A stretch of DNA of 8,685 nucleotides, taken from Betaproteobacteria bacterium. Lineage in GTDB: Bacteria; Pseudomonadota; Gammaproteobacteria; Burkholderiales; Rhodocyclaceae. Below the pieces are notes generated by a model. It saw nothing but the letters and a program-made list of their open reading frames with translations, did not search any database and had not been told where the DNA came from. Position 1 is the stretch's first letter. Each line of letters starts with the position of its first letter. The stretch lies in the NCBI GenBank assembly GCA_020047725.1, contig JAIFNM010000331.1, positions 1 to 8,685 of the forward strand, in the 5' to 3' direction. The translations under genes were made by a program, and so were the position numbers. Shown in pieces: positions 1-5,652 of this stretch.

Positions 1-104
1 TCGCTGGCACTCTCGGCGGTGAGGATGTCGTAGCCTTCACGGCGTAGCGTACGCTTGAGCGAGGCCAGGATGTTGGCTTCGTCGTCGACCAGCAGTACGG
101 TGCT
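1..104 (-). other. C-terminal receiver (REC) domain of the GGDEF-EAL protein, partial
   Basis: Directly after the EAL domain and a short polar linker (NLSGNRGAEKR) the same frame enters a receiver fold: strand STVLLV, the acidic pair in VDDEANIL, helix LASLKRTLRR, then EGYDILTAESAS. The phosphoacceptor Asp would lie beyond the window. It resembles the REC domains of the two response regulators upstream (VDDExxILxSLRRLLR), so it is probably a target of one of the locus kinases. REC domains are more often N-terminal to GGDEF/EAL outputs. Confidence 0.88.
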
Positions 105-2192
105 GCGTTTTTCTGCTCCCCGATTACCGGAGAGATTCATCAGCGAACCCTCCCGCAGCAGCCGGTCAATGTCGGCGGCTGGAATCGGTTTTGAGAAGAA
201 ATAGCCCTGCATTTCGTCGCATTCATTGCGCCGCAGGTATTGCATCTGTTCCTCTGTTTCCACGCCCTCAGCCAGCACATTCTTGCCAAGCTTGTGCGAC
301 ATCGCGATCGTTGCTTGTGCAATTGCCGCGTTGATCGGGTTGCTGGTGATGTCGTGGATAAAGGACTGATCGATCTTGACCACGTCGATGGGGAAGCGAG
401 AGAGATAGGCGAGTGACGAGTAGCCGGTGCCGAAGTCGTCCAGCGAGATGCGGACACCGACTTCCTTCAGTTGCCCCGTGGTACGAATCGCCGCCGCCAC
501 ATCCAGCATCATCGCGCTCTCGGTAATCTCGATTTCGAGAAAACGCGGTTCAATGCGCTGCAGGTTCAGCGCGTCGGCAATTGTCGCATGCAAATCAGGT
601 ACAAGGAAATGGCGCGCGGCCAGGTTGATGGCCACCTTCACCGGTGGCAAGCCGGCATCCAGCCAGGCGCGCATCTGCCGGCAGGTTTCACGCAGCACCC
701 ACTCACCGATTTCGATGATGTGGTTACTCTGCTCAGCCAGAGGAATGAAGTCGCCCGGATGGACCAGCCCACGCAGCGGGTGCTGCCAGCGGATCAGCGC
801 CTCCAGTCCGATAATCGCACCGGAGAAGAGGCTCAGCTGTGGTTGAAAATGCAGCACCAATTCATCACGTTCGATGGCCAGACGCAGATCGTTGAGCAGT
901 TCGCGCTGAACGTTGACCGTGCTGGCGGTTGTTGCATCGAAGCGGCAAAAGCTGTTGCCACCGCCCGTCTTGGCCCTCTCGGTGGCATTGATGGCGTGGC
1001 TGAGTATCTCGCTGGCACTGTCGCCGTCACTGGGATACGTCGCAATGCCGATTGACGCCGTAACATTGATCAGCTTCTCGGAGCGGGTGAGAGGTTGGCC
1101 AATGGCCGCCATCACGCGCTCTGCGACGTCGCGAATATCCTCATCAATTCCCGATTCATGCGGACCGAGCACGATGGCAAACTTGTCGTTGCCAAGACGT
1201 GCCAGCCGGTCAGCCTGACGCAGCGCGTCCTTGATGCGTTGGGCTATCTCGGCGATCAACTGATCCGCGTCGTCGGTGCCAAGCGCGTCGTTGATTCCGA
1301 AAAAGTCGTCCAGGTCAATGTGCAGGACCGTGGCCTGCTTTCCGTCTTTGCCTGCGCCGTCCAGCACACCGACCAGTGCATAAAGGAAGGCGCTACGGTT
1401 GGGCAGGCCGGTCAGCTGGTCAAAGGCCAGCAGGGTTTCGATGCGCTGCTGATACTTCTGGCGCTGCGACATGTCCTCGCCAATGGCGAAATAAAACTGT
1501 ACCCGGCCCTGCGAATCACGAATCGCAGAAATGGTCTTGCTCTCTAGGTAGTGAGTACCATCCTTGCGCCGGTTGATGAACTCTCCGTTCCAGATACCGC
1601 CGACGTTGAGAGTCGACCACAGGCCTTGGTAGAGCTCGTCAGAGGTCTGCCCCGACTTGAACATGGCCGGTGTCTGCCCAAGGACTTCCCCACTGGCATA
1701 GCCGGTCATGCGCAAGAGCGCCGGATTGGCATAAACGATGGCCTTGTCCGGATTGGCAATGACGATGCTGCCGGTGAAGTTGTCGGAAACGGTCTGAAAC
1801 ATGGCGGCGGCGGCCTGGCTGTTGCGGATCGAACTGGCGTCGAAGCCAACAAGCACCGTTGGCGAAACGGCTTCAGGTGCCTCGCCCTGATAACTCAGGT
1901 TCCATGAGATTGGTAGGCGCGATCCGTCGCTATGCAACAGCTCGGATTCGATCGGACCAGGTGCGTCCTGTTGCGCCAGCGCCTTGATGACCGCCAGCAG
2001 TTCAACGCTTTTCACATCATCATCCGGCAGCACCGAACGCATGGGTTTGCCAAAAATCTGCCCCAGTCGTTCGTAGCCCAGAAGATTCAGGGCAAAGCGG
2101 TTCATGAACCAGATGTTCGCCTGCCGGTCGAGGCGGATTATCAGGCAGGCGAGCGCATCGTAGAAACCAGTCTCCCGAATGTCATGAATCAT
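1..2192 (-). CDS. PAS-PAS-GGDEF(degenerate)-EAL protein with C-terminal REC domain, 3' end outside window
   Basis: Probable c-di-GMP phosphodiesterase of the cytoplasm. I translated the frame from the reverse complement: 730 codons from ATG 2192-2190 to the left edge without a stop. The start overlaps the upstream kinase stop as ATGA. Domains: PAS 1 about residues 8-115; PAS 2 about 131-245; GGDEF about 256-427, starting at DQLTGLPNR; EAL about 430-680; REC from about 697, cut after some 35 residues. The GGDEF signature reads GNDKF (334-338), and the usual FKxIND is FFGIND, so cyclase activity is unlikely; the inhibitory-site RxxD (RQAD, 325-328) is kept. The EAL domain looks intact: EALIRW at 464-469, then EIEITES, DDFGTGYSSL, KID, AEGVET and QGYFFSKP. 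REC shows VDDE at 702-705. No membrane segment or signal peptide is visible. I infer a phosphodiesterase tuned by PAS ligands, c-di-GMP or GTP binding at the degenerate GGDEF, and phosphorylation of its REC. The family call is firm; the inactive cyclase is inferred from motifs. Confidence 0.93.
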   Translation of the reverse strand, partial: MIHDIRETGFYDALACLIIRLDRQANIWFMNRFALNLLGYERLGQIFGKPMRSVLPDDDVKSVELLAVIKALAQQDAPGPIESELLHSDGSRLPISWNLSYQGEAPEAVSPTVLVGFDASSIRNSQAAAAMFQTVSDNFTGSIVIANPDKAIVYANPALLRMTGYASGEVLGQTPAMFKSGQTSDELYQGLWSTLNVGGIWNGEFINRRKDGTHYLESKTISAIRDSQGRVQFYFAIGEDMSQRQKYQQRIETLLAFDQLTGLPNRSAFLYALVGVLDGAGKDGKQATVLHIDLDDFFGINDALGTDDADQLIAEIAQRIKDALRQADRLARLGNDKFAIVLGPHESGIDEDIRDVAERVMAAIGQPLTRSEKLINVTASIGIATYPSDGDSASEILSHAINATERAKTGGGNSFCRFDATTASTVNVQRELLNDLRLAIERDELVLHFQPQLSLFSGAIIGLEALIRWQHPLRGLVHPGDFIPLAEQSNHIIEIGEWVLRETCRQMRAWLDAGLPPVKVAINLAARHFLVPDLHATIADALNLQRIEPRFLEIEITESAMMLDVAAAIRTTGQLKEVGVRISLDDFGTGYSSLAYLSRFPIDVVKIDQSFIHDITSNPINAAIAQATIAMSHKLGKNVLAEGVETEEQMQYLRRNECDEMQGYFFSKPIPAADIDRLLREGSLMNLSGNRGAEKRSTVLLVDDEANILASLKRTLRREGYDILTAESAS
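138..154 (-). promoter_or_regulatory. Possible internal ribosome binding site and in-frame ATG before the REC domain
   Basis: On the minus strand GGGAGGG (154-148) is followed after 7 bases by ATG (140-138), in frame with the long protein at residue 685, just before the REC domain. It is a better Shine-Dalgarno match than the one before the gene's own start (AGG about nine bases upstream). It could allow separate production of the REC domain. It could equally be chance, since the codons (Arg-Glu-Gly) fit the protein. Confidence 0.3.
2189..2192 (-). other. ATGA stop/start overlap coupling hemerythrin kinase to GGDEF-EAL gene
   Basis: The kinase stop TGA (2191-2189) and the next start ATG (2192-2190) share four bases. 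Only a weak ribosome binding site (AGG about nine bases upstream) precedes the ATG. Translation of the GGDEF-EAL protein therefore probably depends on ribosomes finishing the kinase, which would keep the two proteins in fixed proportion. Confidence 0.85.
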
Positions 2193-3715
2193 GGCGCGAT
2201 ACCTGTATTGACTGAGGCTGTTGGCCCGGCGACGGGCAGCGTAATGGTGAAGGTAGTGCCCTGACCAGGACTGCTTTTTACCTCGATGCGGCCCTCATGT
2301 CGTTTGATGATATCCCACGAAATGGAGAGCCCCAGCCCTGTCCCTTTGCCGACCGGCTTGGTGGTGAAGAAAGGCTCGAAAATCCGTTTCTGAACGGCTT
2401 CTGGAATGCCTTGCCCCGTGTCAGCGATGACGATCTGAATGCTACCGTCAGAGACACTCGTGCGTAGCGTGATTTCTCCGGAGGTTTCGATGGCCTGTGA
2501 TGCGTTGACCAGCAGGTTCATCAGGACCTGATTGATCTGCGCCGGGATGCAGCGCACTTTGGGCAATTCGCCCAGCTCCTTGATCACTTCGGCCTTGTAC
2601 TTGAGCTCGCTCCAGACCACGTTAAGTGTGCTTTCCAACCCGTAGTTGATGTCCACCTCATGCCAGTCACCCTCGTCGACATGCGAGAAATCCTTGAGGT
2701 CGGCCACAATCCGTTTGACGCGAGCCAGCCCTTCGCCCGACTCGCGCAGCAGATCGGGGACGTCCTGTCGCAGATAATCAAGGTCGATCTGTTCTCGCGT
2801 CCGTGTGATGGATAGACGGGCCGGGTGATCAGGTGGTAATTCGCGCTCCAGCTTTCCATAGGCGTCAATGAGCGAAAACAGGCTCCCGGTATAAGTGGCC
2901 AGCGAACTGAAGTTGGATGTGATGAAACCAATCGGATTATTGATTTCGTGTGCGACTCCAGCTGCCAGTTGGCCAACCGCGGCCATTTTTTCCGATTGCA
3001 GCAGCTGCGACTGGGTTTGCTGAACCTGTGCCAGGGAGTCGATCAGCGCCCTGCGCTCACGTTCGAGCTCTTCATTCGTCTCGGTGAGTTGAGTCGTTCT
3101 TTCGGCAACGCGTGCTTCAAGTTGCTCGTTGGCGCGCGCCAGTTCGGACTTGGCCAGCACGAGTTCCATATTCACAGCTTTCAGAGCCTGATTGCGCTGC
3201 GAGACGAAACTGAATAGATCGGTCAGCGTATTGACAAGTACCTCATTGGGAGATGAGTTTTTGGCACGTTCAATGGCAAGTGCTTTTTCGGGCGTGGTAC
3301 CGTCTTTGATCGCCCGCAGTTGACGCACCATGCTTTGATCGTCAGACAAGATGTGGACAGCCAGCCAGCTGGTGAGAAAACGCAGGAGATTCGCGCCACT
3401 TACATTGTGATCGGCGCTGGCATCGCTGATCATCTGCGTCACCTCCTGGGCAAAGGTAGAGTGCGTGCGTTGATGCCCGGCGAGGTAACCCGGATCGATG
3501 CCACCGGCCGCCATCAATGCTTCCTCGTCCCGGAAGTGGATTAGAGCGTATTGCGCCAGATGATCGAGTAGAGGACGCACGCCTCGCGCGGGCTTTTCGC
3601 CAATCGCTGCGAGTTGTGGCGCAACGGTATTGATCAGTTCGAATAACCTCTTGTGCTGGGCATCGATCATTTCAATCCCGGTGACGAAATGCTTGCCCCA
3701 CACCATCAGTTCCAT
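2189..3715 (-). CDS. Bacteriohemerythrin-domain sensor histidine kinase
   Basis: Soluble 508-residue histidine kinase with a di-iron sensor domain. Residues 1-135 form a bacteriohemerythrin domain with the full ligand set: H21 (in DAQHKRLFELIN), H60 and E64 (HFRDE), H81 and H85 (HQRTH), H121 and D126 (HILSDD). This family binds O2, and sometimes NO, at a non-heme di-iron site, so the input is probably oxygen or redox state (inferred). Residues 150-245 look like a long coiled coil. The phosphoacceptor box is GVAHEINNP with H256. The ATPase domain has an N box (NQVLMNLLVNAS, 395-406), G1 DTGQG (432-436), F box FEPFFTT and G2 GKGTGLGLS (456-464). There is no signal peptide or membrane segment. 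The start ATG follows the upstream stop by one base and has AGGA nine bases before it. The kinase core is a clear paralogue of that in the multi-PAS kinase of the cluster. Likely partners are the REC proteins on either side. Confidence 0.95.
   Translation of the reverse strand: MELMVWGKHFVTGIEMIDAQHKRLFELINTVAPQLAAIGEKPARGVRPLLDHLAQYALIHFRDEEALMAAGGIDPGYLAGHQRTHSTFAQEVTQMISDASADHNVSGANLLRFLTSWLAVHILSDDQSMVRQLRAIKDGTTPEKALAIERAKNSSPNEVLVNTLTDLFSFVSQRNQALKAVNMELVLAKSELARANEQLEARVAERTTQLTETNEELERERRALIDSLAQVQQTQSQLLQSEKMAAVGQLAAGVAHEINNPIGFITSNFSSLATYTGSLFSLIDAYGKLERELPPDHPARLSITRTREQIDLDYLRQDVPDLLRESGEGLARVKRIVADLKDFSHVDEGDWHEVDINYGLESTLNVVWSELKYKAEVIKELGELPKVRCIPAQINQVLMNLLVNASQAIETSGEITLRTSVSDGSIQIVIADTGQGIPEAVQKRIFEPFFTTKPVGKGTGLGLSISWDIIKRHEGRIEVKSSPGQGTTFTITLPVAGPTASVNTGIAP
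2231..3007 (-). repeat. Paralogous kinase core, copy 2 (pairs with 5706-6482)
   Basis: Kinase core of the hemerythrin protein (residues 237-495), homologous along its length to the core of the multi-PAS kinase about 3.5 kb away in direct orientation. The DNA has diverged enough that only short exact matches remain, so this is a paralogous domain rather than a recent repeat. Confidence 0.8.
3311..3715 (-). other. Hemerythrin di-iron sensor domain
   Basis: The pattern H21, HxxxE (60-64), HxxxH (81-85), HxxxxD (121-126) matches the seven-ligand set of bacteriohemerythrins (five His, one Glu, one Asp), with the usual opening W-x(3)-F-x-TGI-x(2)-ID-x-QH. Every ligand is present, so iron binding is expected. 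The domain sits at the extreme N-terminus and is joined to the kinase through a long helical linker, which suits transmission of a ligand-induced helix shift. Confidence 0.93.
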
Positions 3716-3716
3716 A

Positions 3717-4322
3717 TCAGCGAGTCCTGTTGCTGGCTACCCATTCGGGGTCGAGGGTTGAGTCATCCAGCAGCGATTCGTCAAGCAGCACCGAGCCGTC
3801 CGGCCCCCAATTGACTTGGGTGATACCGGGTTCAGAGGCTTCGAGGCGCTTACGTTCAATTTCCTCGGCTGAAATGGTGCCCATCGCCAGCCGGGCTTGA
3901 TCGGCCAGGCGCTGGTTTTCCATCGTCAGATCATGCAGCGCCAGTGCCTGTGCGACTGCGGACACCAATTCGTAGTCGTTCCAGGGCTTCGAGATGAAGC
4001 GGCTGATTCCGGCCTCGTTGATGGCGCCGATCAAGCCGTTCAGGTCTGAATAGCCGGAGAGGATCAGGCGTGCCGTGTCGGGCTGAATCTCACGGAAGGC
4101 CTTGAGGAACTGCACTCCATTCATGAACGGCATTCGGTAATCCGAGAGCACCAGGTCGTAGGCGGTGTGCCTGGCCTTTTCCAGCGCCTCCTGCGGCGAG
4201 CAGAAAATATCGATCTCCAGGGTGAAGCTGGTTTCGCCGGCCGTGCAGGGCGTCATCGACAACAACCGGCGCAGGGACTTCAGAATCGATTCGTCGTCAT
4301 CAACAATCAGTATTCTGCTCAT
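3717..4322 (-). CDS. Stand-alone REC response regulator with uncharacterised C-terminal tail
   Basis: Response regulator of 201 residues. REC spans about 3-130: acidic residues D8-D10 (IVDDDE), phosphoacceptor D61 (LVLSDYRMP), switch Ser S89 (LILSG) and conserved K112 (FISKPW). All residues needed for phosphorylation are present. The segment between helix 1 and strand 2 is about nine residues longer than in the neighbouring HD-GYP regulator. After REC comes a helical stretch (about 131-162) and an acidic tail (about 163-201) with the phrase PGITQVNWGPDGSVLLDE. I recognise no DNA-binding, enzymatic or HPt domain. It starts ten bases after the HD-GYP gene with a good ribosome binding site and ends one base before the hemerythrin kinase. 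It may relay or buffer phosphate between the two kinases and the phosphodiesterases, or act through protein contact. Calling it a REC protein is firm; its output is unknown. Confidence 0.93.
   Translation of the reverse strand: MSRILIVDDDESILKSLRRLLSMTPCTAGETSFTLEIDIFCSPQEALEKARHTAYDLVLSDYRMPFMNGVQFLKAFREIQPDTARLILSGYSDLNGLIGAINEAGISRFISKPWNDYELVSAVAQALALHDLTMENQRLADQARLAMGTISAEEIERKRLEASEPGITQVNWGPDGSVLLDESLLDDSTLDPEWVASNRTR
3725..3728 (-). promoter_or_regulatory. Ribosome binding site of hemerythrin kinase
   Basis: AGGA on the minus strand lies nine bases before ATG 3715-3713, inside the last codons of the preceding REC gene. It supports this ATG over the in-frame Met three codons later. 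Confidence 0.55.
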
Positions 4323-4327
4323 TGCGA

Positions 4328-4334
4328 TTCCTCT
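4328..4334 (-). promoter_or_regulatory. Ribosome binding site of stand-alone REC gene
   Basis: AGAGGAA (4334-4328) overlaps the TAG stop of the HD-GYP gene; its AGGA core ends six bases before ATG 4322-4320. It is the clearest ribosome binding site of the cluster and fixes this start. Confidence 0.75.
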
Positions 4335-5652
4335 AGCGTCTGTCTGTGCGGATGTAGGTCAGGACGGCGTGGCTTTCACGGCGTGCATATTCCTGGATTT
4401 GTTTGATCAGTGATACGTCGAGAATGTAATCGGCCGATAACAACATGACGCCGTCGCGACTCACCAGATCACGCGACAGCACCATGCCGACCTTCAGGTC
4501 GGCATGAGAAACCGCGCTCTCGCGAACAACTTCGTGTGCCAGACCACCTAGCAGTTCTATAAAAGTATCAACTATCTGCGGGTCGTAACGCTTGCCACGT
4601 GACTGGACAAGCATCGCTTTGGCTTCGTCGGCACTCATGCGTTTTTCAGCCAGGGTTCCGATCTGCAAGCCATCGTAGTCGTTAACCACGCTCAGGAGTC
4701 GTGCGCCAAGCGGGATGCCCAGTCCTTGCAATCCGTCGGGGAAACCCTGTCCATCAAAGCGTTCGTGGTGTGAGCGAACGATTTTTGACACGTCCTTCAA
4801 TTCGTCCAGCGGCATCAGCGCTGATTCGCCTGCGATTGCGTGCTTGCGATAGTGACCGAGGTCGTCACCGTTCATTTTGGACACCGGGCGGGTGAGCAGA
4901 TTGTCGGGGAATCCGATTTTTCCCACATCGTGCAGTAGGGCCGCAAAGAAGACATCTTGCTGTTCCTTTGGGCTGAGACCATGACGAACTGCCAGTTTGC
5001 GTGCCAAGTCTGCAACCCGACGCGAGTGGCCGGACATGGCACCGCCACGCAACTCCATGAGCCCGGAAAACATCTTGATCGAGACAAGGAAATTTTGCTT
5101 GAGCCGGTCGTTGGCTAGGTTGAGGAAACTATTTACTTGCTCGATTTCGGACGTGCGTTGCTTGACCTTGTCCTCAAGGTTTGCGTTGAGGTCCGTCAGT
5201 TTCTCGTTCTGGGCTTGCGTCAGGGCCAGCAGCCGGGTGTTCTCGTTGCGCAGTCGCGCGCTTTCCAGTGCATCGCGGACAACCAGTGTCAGATCATTGT
5301 CATCCCACGGTTTGGAAACATAGCGATAAATCTCGCCACGGTTGATGGCTTCAATCGTCGAGGTAACGTCAGCGTAGCCGGTGAGCAGGATGCGCGTGGT
5401 GGCGGGCCAGCGACGGCGCACCTGTTCGAGAAATTTTGCCCCGTCCATTTCCGGCATGCGCATGTCGGAAATAACCAGGTCCATGGGTTCCTGCTCAAGG
5501 ATGTCCAGCCCGGCGCGACCGCTTTCGGCCGTGTGAATGCGGTAACCGACTGGCCGCAGCAGACGCCGCAAAGAAGACAGAATGCTCGGTTCGTCGTCGA
5601 CCAGCAGGATCGATGCGGGCGGTATTTCTTGTGTACTGGAAGTGTCAGTCAT
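4333..5652 (-). CDS. REC-HD-GYP response regulator, probable c-di-GMP phosphodiesterase (variant GFP motif)
   Basis: Cytoplasmic response regulator of 439 residues in the RpfG-like REC-HD-GYP class. REC spans 14-130: D19, D20, E21, phosphoacceptor D63 (VISDMRMP), T91 (LLTGYAD), K114 (VSKPW). A coiled-coil linker follows at 131-185. The HD-GYP region spans about 190-375: H209 (SGHSRRVA), H241-D242 with K245 (LLHDVGKIG), then HHERFDGQGFPDG (295-307). HD-GYP enzymes hydrolyse c-di-GMP to pGpG or GMP. Two departures from the consensus are visible: GFP for GYP, and NDYDGL (324-329) where ADxYDAL is usual, placing Asn at the expected metal-ligand Asp with an Asp one residue later. The usual RPY that follows is also missing. 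A C-terminal module of about 60 residues (LKVGMVLSRDL...) follows. The start overlaps the kinase stop as ATGA. REC is intact, so phosphorylation control is likely; catalytic activity is probable but unproven. Confidence 0.94.
   Translation of the reverse strand: MTDTSSTQEIPPASILLVDDEPSILSSLRRLLRPVGYRIHTAESGRAGLDILEQEPMDLVISDMRMPEMDGAKFLEQVRRRWPATTRILLTGYADVTSTIEAINRGEIYRYVSKPWDDNDLTLVVRDALESARLRNENTRLLALTQAQNEKLTDLNANLEDKVKQRTSEIEQVNSFLNLANDRLKQNFLVSIKMFSGLMELRGGAMSGHSRRVADLARKLAVRHGLSPKEQQDVFFAALLHDVGKIGFPDNLLTRPVSKMNGDDLGHYRKHAIAGESALMPLDELKDVSKIVRSHHERFDGQGFPDGLQGLGIPLGARLLSVVNDYDGLQIGTLAEKRMSADEAKAMLVQSRGKRYDPQIVDTFIELLGGLAHEVVRESAVSHADLKVGMVLSRDLVSRDGVMLLSADYILDVSLIKQIQEYARRESHAVLTYIRTDRR
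5649..5652 (-). other. ATGA stop/start overlap coupling multi-PAS kinase to HD-GYP regulator
   Basis: The kinase stop TGA (5651-5649) and the regulator start ATG (5652-5650) overlap by four bases. The Shine-Dalgarno match is weak (GAGA about ten bases upstream). Translational coupling of a kinase and its likely cognate regulator is the simplest reading. Confidence 0.85.

Noticed and set aside
140..457. Minus-strand open frame of 105 codons
   Set aside because: It overlaps the EAL domain in another frame and its product is rich in Ser, Arg and Thr with no motif. The EAL frame carries DDFGTGYSSL and AEGVET over the same bases.
471..1055. Plus-strand open frame of 194 codons
   Set aside because: It is antisense to the EAL/GGDEF coding region, which reads through with conserved motifs. 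It is low-complexity shadow sequence without domain signatures.
2348..2366. A 19-base exact direct repeat with 5820-5838, considered as a regulatory or recombination site
   Set aside because: It encodes the conserved TTKPVG of both kinase ATPase domains, so shared ancestry of the coding sequence explains it.
2584..2976. Minus-strand open frame of 130 codons within the hemerythrin kinase
   Set aside because: It is out of frame with the kinase core, which is conserved with its paralogue over this stretch; it is a shadow.
4323..4332. Intergenic gap considered as a promoter or terminator site
   Set aside because: Only ten bases long and largely taken up by a ribosome binding site; there is no room for a promoter or hairpin terminator.
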